This document shows, one piece after another, positions 15,849 to 24,359 of a stretch of DNA of 26,883 nt. The notes below the pieces were generated by a model. That model did no database searches. It worked only from the letters and a program-made list of their open reading frames with translations, and was not told where the DNA came from. Made by a program: the position numbers and the translations under genes. Every line of letters starts with the position of its first letter. Within the stretch, counting starts at the first letter, position 1. This DNA is from Turicibacter sp. (GTDB taxonomy: Bacteria; Bacillota; Bacilli; MOL361; Turicibacteraceae). Location: assembly GCA_030531025.1 (NCBI GenBank), contig JAUMTV010000037.1:1-26883 (forward strand), in the 5' to 3' direction.

Positions 15849-16907
15849 TTATTTCTCTGTAGAATAACTATTATTTCTTTTTTCTCTATCTTTTCTGTAT
15901 TGTTCAACATTTCTTACATGCTCTTCATAAGTTTTACTATAATTATTTCCACCATCTATAGTTGCTACAAAATATAGGTAATCAGATTTTGCTGGATATA
16001 AAACAGCTTCTATAGAAGCTATACCAGGATTTGCTATAGGTGTAGGTGGTAATCCTTGATTCATATAACTATTGTATGGAGAGTCAATTTTTAAATCATC
16101 ATAAGTTATACTTTTCTTTCTTTTATCAAAAGCATATTGTATTGTTGCATCAGATTGAAGAGGCATTCCTATATCTAATCTATTATAAAATACACTAGCA
16201 ATTAAAGGTCTATCTTCATCTAATACTGCTTCTTTTTCAACAATAGAAGCTAGATTAACTACTTCCCAAAGGGATATTTTAAGTTCTTTTTGCTTATTTT
16301 GCAATTTTTCATTGTACTTAGAATTAAAAGTTGAAAGCATATCTTTTAATATTTCTGTTTCATTTTCGTCATCTTTGAAATAATAAGTACTTGGGTATAA
16401 AAATCCTTCTAAAGATGTAATTTTTTCTTCATTTAAGAATTTAAATTCTCCAACAAATTCCTTAGGATTATTTATTAACTCTTTGTAAATCTCTTTTCTC
16501 CCAAGCTTGTTTTTTACAAGTAAATCAATAATTTCATTAGATGTTGAACCTTCTGGAATTGTTATTTTAATGCCCTCATTATAAATTTTACCATTAACCA
16601 AATTTTTCATTATTTTATCATTTGAAAAAGTTTGGTTAAATAAAAATTTTCCTGATTTAAGCTTTGATGTATTATCGCTTAATCTTACATATAGTTTGAA
16701 TAGTGTCTTATTTTTTATTAACTTATTTTCTTTTAAAATATCTGCAACTTGTCCTAAAGTAGAACCTGTAGGAATTTCAATTACTATGTCATCACTATTA
16801 TTATTATCATATGGACCTGTTTGAATAAATACAAAAGCCACCATAAATACTACTATTAATAATATAGCTAATATAATTTTTTTACTTTTGTTATTGTTCA
16901 AGTTCAT
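15849..16907 (-). CDS. mltG: Endolytic murein transglycosylase MltG
   Basis: Membrane-anchored YceG-like enzyme that cuts nascent glycan strands and so sets their length. One N-terminal membrane segment (about 10-29) is followed by a LysM-like part (about 40-100) and the catalytic domain. The active-site stretch LASIVEKEAVLDEDRPLIASVFYNRL contains Glu224, matching Glu218 of E. coli. LQSDATIQYAF and YNSYMNQGLPPTPIANPG are conserved. It has 352 residues from ATG 16907 after AAGGAG. It heads a three-gene unit under the promoter at 16945-16973. Confidence 0.95.
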   Translation of the reverse strand: MNLNNNKSKKIILAILLIVVFMVAFVFIQTGPYDNNNSDDIVIEIPTGSTLGQVADILKENKLIKNKTLFKLYVRLSDNTSKLKSGKFLFNQTFSNDKIMKNLVNGKIYNEGIKITIPEGSTSNEIIDLLVKNKLGRKEIYKELINNPKEFVGEFKFLNEEKITSLEGFLYPSTYYFKDDENETEILKDMLSTFNSKYNEKLQNKQKELKISLWEVVNLASIVEKEAVLDEDRPLIASVFYNRLDIGMPLQSDATIQYAFDKRKKSITYDDLKIDSPYNSYMNQGLPPTPIANPGIASIEAVLYPAKSDYLYFVATIDGGNNYSKTYEEHVRNVEQYRKDREKRNNSYSTEK

Positions 16908-16944
16908 AAATTAGTATACTCCTTATTCTTGTTATATCTTCTTT

Positions 16945-16973
16945 ATTATAAATCTATAAGTGAAATATTTCAA
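16945..16973 (-). promoter_or_regulatory. Sigma-A promoter of mltG
   Basis: On the minus strand TTGAAA (16973-16968), a 17-bp spacer and a perfect TATAAT (16950-16945), about 40 bp before the ATG. Confidence 0.8.
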
Positions 16974-17058
16974 TAAAAATGTCGATAAATAAAGTTTTAT
17001 ATTAATAACGACCATAATGATAACTTGAAATTTTTTTAATTTCTAACTTTTTATAATA

Positions 17059-17098
17059 AAAAAAGCTTAACTTTATTGTTTACAAGTTAAGCTTTTTT
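17059..17098 (-). terminator. Terminator of the steA-to-pdp operon, bidirectional in shape
   Basis: AAAAAAGCTTAACTT (17059-17073) pairs with AAGTTAAGCTTTTTT (17084-17098) over a 10-nt loop. Both strands end in a T-run. It lies directly behind pdp. Confidence 0.9.
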
Positions 17099-17108
17099 AA
17101 TCATCCAG

Positions 17109-18434
17109 TTAGAATTTAGTTATTCCATCTTTTGTTACTACACCATATATTAATTTTTTAGGCTCTGCTTTTTCTTCAGTTATGATATACGCATTTTTAA
17201 GTCTTCTTTTTGCATCTTCAAATTTTTCTTCTCTATTAAAATGCATTATTGCTAAAGTATCCCCTTCTTTTACAAAGTCTCCTACTTTTTTCTTTAGTAT
17301 TATACCAGCTCTTAAATCAAGTTCATCTTCTTTAGTTTCTCTTCCTGCTCCTAAAACCATAGCACTAACACCTACTGCTTCTGCCTCTATTTTATCTATG
17401 AAACCTGTTTTGTCTGATTTTATTTCAACTATATGATTTGCTTTTCCAAATAGTGAGTAATCATCAACTACTCTAGGATCGCCCCCTTGATTTACAACAA
17501 ACTCTTTGAATTTTTCTAATGCTGCACCTGAAGTTAGAGCTTCATTTATTCTTCTAACTCCATCTTCATAATCTGTAGCTATTTTAGATGACACTAACAT
17601 ATAAGCACCTAAAGTTTCACATAATTTCATAAAATCTGTTGGTCCATTTCCTTTTAATGCTTCTATGGCTTCTATAACTTCTAAAGCATTACCTACTGCA
17701 CACCCTAAAGGCTCATCCATATCACTTATGATACCTATAGTCTCTCTATCCATTGCAGTGCCTATTTCAACCATTTCTTTAGCTAGCTCAAATGATTGAT
17801 CTAGTGTTTTCATAAATGCCCCATCTCCAGTTTTTACATCTAAAACTATAGCATCTGCTCCTGAAGCTAATTTTTTACACATTATACTTGCTGCTATTAA
17901 AGAAATATTATCGACAGTAGCTGTAACATCTCTAAGAGCATACATTTTTTTATCTGCAACTGCTATTGATGCAGTTTGACCACATACAGCAATTTTTATA
18001 TTATTAACAGACTCTATAAATTTCTCAGCTGTCATTTCTATCGAAAATCCTGGTATAGATTCTAGTTTATCTAAAGTTCCTCCAGTATGACCAAGTCCTC
18101 TTCCTGACATTTTAGCTATTGGTACTCCACACGCAGCAACTAATGGTGCAAGAGTTATTGTGGTTTTATCTCCAACCCCTCCTGTACTATGTTTATCAAC
18201 TTTAACTCCATTTATAGCAGATAAATCGATTACTTCTCCTGAATTCATCATAGCTTCTGTAAGCCAAGCTGTCTCTTGCTTGTTCATTTTATTTAAGTAT
18301 ATAGCCATAAGAAGGGCTGATGCTTGATAGTCTGGTATATCTCCTTTAGAATATCTATCTACAAAAAATTCTATTTCTTCCTTAGTTAATTCTTCTTTGT
18401 CTCTTTTTTTTCTTATAATATCATATATTCTCAT
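17109..18434 (-). CDS. pdp: Pyrimidine-nucleoside phosphorylase
   Basis: Cleaves uridine, thymidine and deoxyuridine with phosphate to base and (deoxy)ribose-1-phosphate. KHSTGGVGDKT (81-91) binds phosphate, and SGRGLGHTGGTLDKLESIPG (110-129) is the family signature. The C-terminal barrel-sandwich domain is present (GAGRETKEDELDLRAGIIL). It has 441 residues from ATG 18434 after AGGAGG. It follows deoB by 27 nt, so the sugar phosphate it releases can be isomerised by the neighbour. Confidence 0.95.
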   Translation of the reverse strand: MRIYDIIRKKRDKEELTKEEIEFFVDRYSKGDIPDYQASALLMAIYLNKMNKQETAWLTEAMMNSGEVIDLSAINGVKVDKHSTGGVGDKTTITLAPLVAACGVPIAKMSGRGLGHTGGTLDKLESIPGFSIEMTAEKFIESVNNIKIAVCGQTASIAVADKKMYALRDVTATVDNISLIAASIMCKKLASGADAIVLDVKTGDGAFMKTLDQSFELAKEMVEIGTAMDRETIGIISDMDEPLGCAVGNALEVIEAIEALKGNGPTDFMKLCETLGAYMLVSSKIATDYEDGVRRINEALTSGAALEKFKEFVVNQGGDPRVVDDYSLFGKANHIVEIKSDKTGFIDKIEAEAVGVSAMVLGAGRETKEDELDLRAGIILKKKVGDFVKEGDTLAIMHFNREEKFEDAKRRLKNAYIITEEKAEPKKLIYGVVTKDGITKF

Positions 18435-18461
18435 AACTGCCTCCTAAGTAGTCTTACTAAA

Positions 18462-19634
18462 CTATTTCATAATCTCTTCTTTGAAACTTTCACCATTCTT
18501 TGGTAATTCCACATTAAGTATATCTGCTACAGTTGCTCCTATATCAGCAAAACTATTTCTTATACCTAAGTTTACACCTGACTTTAACTCTTTTCCATAT
18601 ACAAGTACTGGTATATATTCTCTAGTATGATCTGTTCCTTTATAAGTTGGATCATTACCGTGGTCAGCATTTATTATTAATACATCATCTTCTTTCATTG
18701 AAGATATTATTTCTGGTATTCTAGCATCAAATTCTTCCAGTGCTTCTTTATATCCTAATGTATTTCTTCTGTGTCCATATTTTGAGTCAAAATCTACTAA
18801 GTTAGTAAATATAAGACCTTTATTTTGTTTTTTGATATAATTTATAGTTTGATCTACTCCATCCATGTTATCTTTTGTATGTATGGCTTCTGTAATACCT
18901 TGTCCATTAAATATATCTTCTATTTTACCTACACCTATTACATCAAGATTAGAATCTTTTATTATATCTAATACAGTTGGCTCAAACGGATTTAATGAAT
19001 AATCTCTTCTATTTGAAGTTCTTTCAAACGATCCAGCCTTTTTACCAATATAAGGTCTTGCTATAATTCTTGCTACTGCATTATCACCCATCATTATTTC
19101 TCTTGCTATTTCACACATAGAGTATAATTCTTCTAAAGGTATAATTTCTTCATGAGCAGCTATTTGGAAAACACTGTCAGCAGATGTATAAACTATTACA
19201 TCACCGGTTTTCATTTGATGTTCACCATATTCATCTAATATAGCAGTTCCTGAAGCTGGTTTATTTCCAACCACTTTTCTTCCTGTTCTTTTCTCAAATT
19301 CATCTATTATTTCTTTTGTAAATCCATCTGGGAAAGTTTTAAAAGGTTTATCCACTACGATTCCTGTCATTTCCCAGTGACCTGTAGTTGTATCCTTACC
19401 ACAAGAAAGTTCATCACATTTACCAAATGACCCTATTGGATGATTTTCTTTTGGTAAATAATCTATACCATCTATATTTCCAAGTCCTAATTTAACCATA
19501 TTAGGTATCTTAATATCATTATAATTTTTAACTATATTTCCTAAAGTATTAACTCCAACATCTCCAAACATTTCTGAATCCTTTAAAGCTCCTACACCAA
19601 CACTATCTATTACTATCCATATTACTCTACTCAT
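18462..19634 (-). CDS. deoB: Phosphopentomutase
   Basis: Converts (deoxy)ribose-1-phosphate to the 5-phosphate, feeding nucleoside sugars to central metabolism. It belongs to the alkaline phosphatase superfamily: the metal ligand Asp10 (VIDSVGVG), the phospho-threonine loop GKDTTTGHWEM (79-89) and the C-terminal metal site ADHGNDPTYKGTDHTREYIP are intact. It has 390 residues from ATG 19634. That ATG directly follows the xerD stop, and its binding site AAAGGAGG lies in the last xerD codons. Confidence 0.96.
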   Translation of the reverse strand: MSRVIWIVIDSVGVGALKDSEMFGDVGVNTLGNIVKNYNDIKIPNMVKLGLGNIDGIDYLPKENHPIGSFGKCDELSCGKDTTTGHWEMTGIVVDKPFKTFPDGFTKEIIDEFEKRTGRKVVGNKPASGTAILDEYGEHQMKTGDVIVYTSADSVFQIAAHEEIIPLEELYSMCEIAREIMMGDNAVARIIARPYIGKKAGSFERTSNRRDYSLNPFEPTVLDIIKDSNLDVIGVGKIEDIFNGQGITEAIHTKDNMDGVDQTINYIKKQNKGLIFTNLVDFDSKYGHRRNTLGYKEALEEFDARIPEIISSMKEDDVLIINADHGNDPTYKGTDHTREYIPVLVYGKELKSGVNLGIRNSFADIGATVADILNVELPKNGESFKEEIMK

Positions 19635-20534
19635 TTAGATTCCTCCTTTTATGTCATCTTTTTTCCTTGGATGTTTTTCCTTAATTTCTTTTCTAATATT
19701 ATCATCCATCTGATTTAAGTATAATTGTAAACTTGATAAATTTGAATTACCTAAAATCCTACCTACTACTGCTACATTTGCACCACCTTTTAATAGATGT
19801 ATAGCAAAAGAATGCCTTAATATACTAGGATTAATATTTTTGCTTATATTAGCCATAGTAGCATATTTTTTTATAACTTTCCATAGTCCTTGACGAGTAA
19901 ATCTTTGTCCATGTGCATTTACAAATAAAGCATTTTCATCGTCTTTTGCTATATTACTTCTTCCTTCTTTGATATATTTTTGTAAGTATAACTTTGTAAC
20001 TTCGCAAAGAGGTATAACTCTTTGATTTTTTCCTTTATTACAATATAAGTAATCAATTTGTAAATCTAAATCTTGTAAATCTAGTTCTACCAGTTCAGAA
20101 ACTCTTATCCCTGTTCCATATAAAGTCTCAAATATTGCCTTGTCCCTCATTTTCTTAGGAGTATCTAATTCAGGAAAATTTAAAATAGCTTCTACTTCTT
20201 CTTCTGTTAAGATTTCAATATTCTCTCTCTTTATTTTTGGCTTTTTAATATTATTAGCTGGATTAGTGCTAGTAATATGATTCAAAAATAAATAATCATG
20301 AAAAGACTTTATAGAAGAAGTTACTCTTGAAACTGTAGCTACAGAAATATTTTGCTTTTCTAAATCAACTAAAAAATTAATAATATCATATTCTGCTACA
20401 TCTTCAATCTTAATATCTTGACACTGTAAATAATCCATATACTTTTTTAAATCTGTATAATACGAACATATGGTATTCTCTGATAATTTTTTTTTACATT
20501 TAATGTATTCCATATATTTCTTCAAAACTTCCAT
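19635..20534 (-). CDS. xerD: XerD-like tyrosine recombinase with two altered catalytic positions
   Basis: An N-terminal core-binding SAM-like domain (about 1-95) and a catalytic domain, 299 residues, XerD size. It sits between spoIIM and deoB, the xerD place in many Firmicutes. Arg144 (TGIRVSEL), a Lys at about 167-169, Arg240 and the nucleophile Tyr272 are kept. However the HxxR histidine is Ser237 (PSILRHSF) and the GHS histidine is Asn263 (LGNSNLSS). Spacing between these sites equals E. coli XerD (244, 247, 270, 279), so the alignment is secure. Chromosome dimer resolution activity is therefore uncertain; a slow or partner-dependent enzyme, or a recruited DNA-binding role, are possible. 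ATG 20534 follows AAGGAG. Confidence 0.88.
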   Translation of the reverse strand: MEVLKKYMEYIKCKKKLSENTICSYYTDLKKYMDYLQCQDIKIEDVAEYDIINFLVDLEKQNISVATVSRVTSSIKSFHDYLFLNHITSTNPANNIKKPKIKRENIEILTEEEVEAILNFPELDTPKKMRDKAIFETLYGTGIRVSELVELDLQDLDLQIDYLYCNKGKNQRVIPLCEVTKLYLQKYIKEGRSNIAKDDENALFVNAHGQRFTRQGLWKVIKKYATMANISKNINPSILRHSFAIHLLKGGANVAVVGRILGNSNLSSLQLYLNQMDDNIRKEIKEKHPRKKDDIKGGI

Positions 20535-20546
20535 ATATAACTCCTT

Positions 20547-21158
20547 TTATCTTACTAGGAATTGTAAAATACCCGTACTGACTGCATTTAATAGTAATTG
20601 TAAAAATGCACAAATTATTATTATAATAATACCATTTAATAAAAATCTTTTACTTAAAAATAGAATTCCTTCTCTTCTTCCTTTTTTATATTCCTCGTAA
20701 ATATTTCTAATATAGTATAAACTTATTACAATAAGTAGTATTGCCCCTGGTATTATAATAAAATTTTTTATGACCATTAGCAATATCATTTTTATACTTT
20801 TAAGTTTCATCAACAGAATACAGCTATTAATAGTATATCCTATTGATAATCCTTTTAATAAAAAACTTATTATAGCTAAAGGAAATGTAACTACAAATAG
20901 TGTCGATAAAACTATTCCACCTAGAAACATTATATCTTGTCTCAAATTTGAAAATACTACAGCACCTATATCAATAGTACTTCCTTGACTATAATAGCTA
21001 TCTAGGCTATTTATACTATCTAATACTATATCTTGTCCATTTGTAAAAATCTTATTTAAATAGGTACCTATAGCTGTAAATATAATAAATATGAAACCTA
21101 TATAGATTATTTCTCTGCTAATTATATAATTATCTTTTTTTCTTATTGTTTTTCTCAA
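20547..21158 (-). CDS. spoIIM: Stage II sporulation protein M
   Basis: Multi-spanning membrane protein of the DMP complex (SpoIID, SpoIIM, SpoIIP), which drives the mother-cell membrane around the forespore. About five hydrophobic segments are visible, at roughly 15-33, 72-100, 103-115, 122-146 and 172-196. The 203 residues compare with about 214 in B. subtilis. It starts at TTG 21158, 8 nt after GGAGG. That binding site is buried in the hairpin at 21163-21213, so translation probably depends on ribosomes leaving nudF. Confidence 0.9.
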   Translation of the reverse strand: MRKTIRKKDNYIISREIIYIGFIFIIFTAIGTYLNKIFTNGQDIVLDSINSLDSYYSQGSTIDIGAVVFSNLRQDIMFLGGIVLSTLFVVTFPLAIISFLLKGLSIGYTINSCILLMKLKSIKMILLMVIKNFIIIPGAILLIVISLYYIRNIYEEYKKGRREGILFLSKRFLLNGIIIIIICAFLQLLLNAVSTGILQFLVR

Positions 21159-21162
21159 ATTT

Positions 21163-21213
21163 ATAACCTCCTCTTATCCTAACATATATTTATGTTAATT
21201 AAGAGGAGGTTAT
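21163..21213 (-). promoter_or_regulatory. Hairpin sequestering the spoIIM ribosome binding site
   Basis: ATAACCTCCTCTTA (minus strand 21213-21200) pairs perfectly over 14 bp with TAAGAGGAGGTTAT (21176-21163). An inner TAACAT/ATGTTA stem of 6 bp caps it with a 6-nt loop. The GGAGG of spoIIM (21171-21167) is fully inside the stem. The left arm starts 4 nt behind the nudF stop codon, within reach of a terminating ribosome. No T-run follows, which argues against a terminator. Confidence 0.8.
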
Positions 21214-21216
21214 GCT

Positions 21217-21747
21217 TTATATTAATTCTTTACTTAATAATAATCCTATTACAGTTTTTGAATCACATATTTCATTTTCATATACCATTTTATAAGCGTC
21301 TTCTATATCTATCTCACATACTTCTAAAAACTCATCTTCATCAAGTTTACTTTTACCTGGTGTTAACCCTTTTGCAAGATATATGAAGACTAACTGATTA
21401 GAAAATCCTGGCGTTGTATAATATTTATGTATTAATTTTAAACTATCTACACTATAACCTGTTTCTTCTTTTAGTTCTCTTATAGCACAGTCTAAAGGTG
21501 TTTCTCCTATTTCTACTTTACCAGCAGGTAATTCATATAAAAATTGCTCAATTGCTTTTCTGTACTGCTTGACTAATACTATTTTATTATCCTCTGTTAT
21601 AGCTACAATAGCTACAGCCCCATTATGTTCTATAATCTCTCTTTTCTGGTATCCCTTATTAGGCACTTCTACAGTATCTACTCTCAATTGAATAGTTTTT
21701 CCTGTATAAATTAAATCACTACTTACTGTAGTTTCCTTTGTTATCAT
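21217..21747 (-). CDS. nudF: ADP-ribose pyrophosphatase (Nudix hydrolase)
   Basis: Hydrolyses ADP-ribose to AMP and ribose-5-phosphate. A complete Nudix box runs from Gly76 to Gly97 (G-x5-E-x7-RELKEETG), with the metal ligands Glu94 and Glu95. It has 176 residues from ATG 21747, 6 nt after GGAGG; a GTG one codon earlier is less well placed. It overlaps the DUF3866 gene by 29 nt, so the two are probably coupled. B. subtilis also has nudF near spoIIM. Confidence 0.93.
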   Translation of the reverse strand: MITKETTVSSDLIYTGKTIQLRVDTVEVPNKGYQKREIIEHNGAVAIVAITEDNKIVLVKQYRKAIEQFLYELPAGKVEIGETPLDCAIRELKEETGYSVDSLKLIHKYYTTPGFSNQLVFIYLAKGLTPGKSKLDEDEFLEVCEIDIEDAYKMVYENEICDSKTVIGLLLSKELI

Positions 21748-22816
21748 CACAAACCTCCATTAAGTAATATGCTGCAGTACTAGCTGCATCAAAGAATTCC
21801 TTATCTTGTTCGTAATTTCTGCCCATACTTCTAACTTTAAGCCCAAAGTAGTCTAAGTCTTCCCTACATTTATTATTTTCCAAGTATGTAATATTATGCT
21901 TTTCAAATAATCTATTTTCTTTTATTTGTTCTTTTATATATTCAAAATTTTCTTTATCATAAATTGTTACAGGTATGTTAACCCCAACATTTACAATTTC
22001 TCTAAAAATAGTCATGGCATGATGAGATATTCCTTTATGTCTATCTCTTTTATCGGAAAAACTTATCCTAGGAATGGCTATAGGCATTCCTCCAAGCTTC
22101 TTAACCGCATCTAAAATTGGACCTTGTTCTATACCTGTAAATCCATATTTAGTTCCTGTACCTGCTATACCTGGACCCATACTTACAAATACTGCATCTG
22201 CCTTTAATATTTCTTTTGCAGTAATTAATGCTGTGTATATATTGATACATTCATAGTCTCCACCAAATGCATTCCCAATAGTAATTGTATTATCAATTAG
22301 TTTTTTTTCTTTTAAGTTTTGTACATTTTTACTTAAATATATTGGAAGTGCAGCTCCATCTGTCATTATATAGACTAACTTTTTATTTGGATTATGTCTT
22401 TTATATGATGCAACAAATGGTGTCAACATACTATGAAGTGTACCTACTACTACAGGCATTTCATCTAAACTTACAAAGTCATTAATAATATCATGATACT
22501 TACTTTCATGATCTTCTACTGCATCTATCTTTATTTGATAAGGAGTATATCTAAGCTTCATTATGTGCCCACCATCAGATAAATCCGATTCCATATTATT
22601 TAAATTTGAAATCACAAAATGATATCCACCAGTTCCTAAGCTTAACTCAACAGCAGTAGTATTTAAAATAACTTTATCTCCTACTTTTATGTTTCCACAT
22701 ATTTTAGGATAGTTGTACGCTCTTTGTATATCACCATTTATATTCACTCTTATATCATCTAATACTTCACTACTATCTACTATTGATTCAACTATTCCTA
22801 GTTTTTTACTAATCAT
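21719..22816 (-). CDS. DUF3866 family protein of unknown function
   Basis: A soluble 365-residue protein without signal peptide or membrane segment. The N-terminus (about 1-85) looks like a small beta-domain (GDKVILNTTAVELSLGTGGYHFV), followed by GGHIMKLRYTPYQIKIDAVE, typical of DUF3866. The C-terminal part has alternating strand/helix segments with glycine-rich turns (SMGPGIAGTGTKYGFTGIEQG), which suggest a nucleotide- or phosphate-binding Rossmann-like fold. No reaction is known for the family. It lies between the GT4 and nudF genes, with a 4-nt gap to GT4. ATG 22816 follows GGAAGG. Confidence 0.8.
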   Translation of the reverse strand: MISKKLGIVESIVDSSEVLDDIRVNINGDIQRAYNYPKICGNIKVGDKVILNTTAVELSLGTGGYHFVISNLNNMESDLSDGGHIMKLRYTPYQIKIDAVEDHESKYHDIINDFVSLDEMPVVVGTLHSMLTPFVASYKRHNPNKKLVYIMTDGAALPIYLSKNVQNLKEKKLIDNTITIGNAFGGDYECINIYTALITAKEILKADAVFVSMGPGIAGTGTKYGFTGIEQGPILDAVKKLGGMPIAIPRISFSDKRDRHKGISHHAMTIFREIVNVGVNIPVTIYDKENFEYIKEQIKENRLFEKHNITYLENNKCREDLDYFGLKVRSMGRNYEQDKEFFDAASTAAYYLMEVCDDNKGNYSK

Positions 22817-22820
22817 AAGA

Positions 22821-23645
22821 TTACCTTCCTAATCTATCAATAAAGTTTAATACTTTATTTTTTTCTATAATTTTAGTTAAAGAGAATTTTTCAGTAAATA
22901 TATGAATTAATATTAAAAATACTAACCAACCTAGCCTCACATTTAAAGTATATCCAAAAGCTATAAGTATACCTATAGAAATTCCTAATACATTTGAACC
23001 AGTATCTCCCATCATTGCTTTTGCTTTTAAATCGTAATTAAAATATGCAATAACATTTGGTAGAATAAGAAGTGGTAATATTTTTATATATCCTGTCAAT
23101 GTAACAAAAATTGTTATCATTATTACTAAATAAGCTTTTATTGCTCTACCTGGTCTTAGATCAAATAAATTCATTAAATTTGTTGATAGAGCTATGATTA
23201 GAGTATTCACAATAATATCAGTTATATTTTTTGATATTGCTACTGATATTATAAGTCCTACAAATCCTCCAAATAATGCCTTAAATCCTCCAGTTGTAAG
23301 TCTACCTTTAAATAAACTTTTAAAATGGCCTTTTAATCCACTTACATCTCTATTACCTATTATATCGTCTAGTATACCTGCAAAAAACATACATACTATT
23401 CCAAATATAAATAAAAATAGACACAATAAACCTATAGAATCAACAGTAAAGAATGCTAATATTATTCCATTTATAATTAGCATGGGAAGAAATACTATCC
23501 CCATACTTACAGGTATCATTTCACCCTTGTAATTTGGTCTAATTACATTACTATCAATTAATAAATTTTTGAATAAAGGTATCATTAGATATGTGCCTGA
23601 TAATCCTAAGATGAATATTATCCCTCTAAATATATAAGAATACAA
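22821..23645 (-). CDS. MraY/WecA-like polyprenyl-phosphate sugar-phosphate transferase
   Basis: Polytopic membrane enzyme of glycosyltransferase family 4, about eight to nine membrane segments over 274 residues. The family's polar sites are present: Asp93-Asp94 (AGILDDIIG), Asn/Asp in NLMNLFDLRPGRA (156-168) and GDTGSN (213-218). It should transfer a sugar-1-phosphate from a UDP-sugar to undecaprenyl phosphate. It is shorter than MraY (about 320-360) and lacks the MraY-type C-terminal HHH loop, so I do not call it mraY or wecA. The TTG 23645 start follows GGAGG in the end of the GT2 gene. Its substrate is unknown; the neighbouring GT2 may add the next sugar. Confidence 0.82.
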   Translation of the reverse strand: MYSYIFRGIIFILGLSGTYLMIPLFKNLLIDSNVIRPNYKGEMIPVSMGIVFLPMLIINGIILAFFTVDSIGLLCLFLFIFGIVCMFFAGILDDIIGNRDVSGLKGHFKSLFKGRLTTGGFKALFGGFVGLIISVAISKNITDIIVNTLIIALSTNLMNLFDLRPGRAIKAYLVIMITIFVTLTGYIKILPLLILPNVIAYFNYDLKAKAMMGDTGSNVLGISIGILIAFGYTLNVRLGWLVFLILIHIFTEKFSLTKIIEKNKVLNFIDRLGR

Positions 23646-23649
23646 TATA

Positions 23650-24342
23650 TTACCTCCATTCTTTTCTCTTTTGTCTTAATACTTTTTTAATATGATAATA
23701 TTGTTTACCTCTGTGTATAAAACCTTTTAGATCTCGTCCTGTTTCACTATGAGTCATATTAACAAGGACTTCTTTAATTCTATACCCATGCTTTAATATA
23801 TCAATTGTCATTCCAACTTCAACCCCATAGCCATATGGTATCTCGTTGAATTTTTCTAGTACTTCTTTCTTGAATAACCTTTGTCCAGATAAAGTTGCAT
23901 CTAGCTCTACACCTGTCATCTCAAGTACTGACTCTTTAGCAAGCCCCTTTACAAATCCAAGTCCTCCTTTTTTCTTTGCAGGAGGGAATTTAGCTATTAT
24001 TACATCTGCTTCATCATTTAATATAGGTGTTATTAGTTTTTCTACTTCTCTAGAAGAACTTCCAAGATCTGCATCTAAAAAACCTATTATATCCCCTTTG
24101 TCCATAGCAACCTTTAAACCGTTATTTAAAGCATAACCCTTTCCTCTATTTTTATCCTGAGTTATTACTGTTACTTTATCACTTTGAACTTCTTTTGCTA
24201 TTTTTGATGTATTATCACTTGAACCATCATCAACAACAATTATCTCACTAATTTCTTCTATATTTTTTATATTTTCTAGTGTATCTTTTATTTTATTTTC
24301 TTCATTATATGCTGGTATTATTATACTTATATAAGGATTCAT
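23650..24342 (-). CDS. Family 2 glycosyltransferase (polyprenyl-phosphate/lipid-linked type)
   Basis: A soluble 230-residue GT-A enzyme. The nucleotide site is VVDDGSSDNT (37-45), and the metal-binding DxD is DAD at 90-92 (GFLDADLGS). SGQRLF and GYGVEVGMTID are typical of the DPM1/glucosyl-3-phosphoglycerate-synthase-like branch. It has no membrane segment, but its basic C-terminus (KKVLRQKRKEWR) may sit at the membrane. It is located between the SteB-like and GT4 genes, so a shared lipid-linked glycan is likely but not shown. Donor and acceptor are unknown. Confidence 0.85.
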   Translation of the reverse strand: MNPYISIIIPAYNEENKIKDTLENIKNIEEISEIIVVDDGSSDNTSKIAKEVQSDKVTVITQDKNRGKGYALNNGLKVAMDKGDIIGFLDADLGSSSREVEKLITPILNDEADVIIAKFPPAKKKGGLGFVKGLAKESVLEMTGVELDATLSGQRLFKKEVLEKFNEIPYGYGVEVGMTIDILKHGYRIKEVLVNMTHSETGRDLKGFIHRGKQYYHIKKVLRQKRKEWR

Positions 24343-24359
24343 TTTTTATCTCCTTTATA

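Noticed and set aside
19635..20534. Integrase of a mobile element.
   Set aside because: Position between spoIIM and deoB, size and spacing fit chromosomal XerD; no attachment site or cargo is seen.
22821..23645. Calling the GT4 protein MraY or WecA.
   Set aside because: The general family motifs fit, but it is shorter than both and lacks the MraY C-terminal HHH loop; no division or wall cluster genes surround it.
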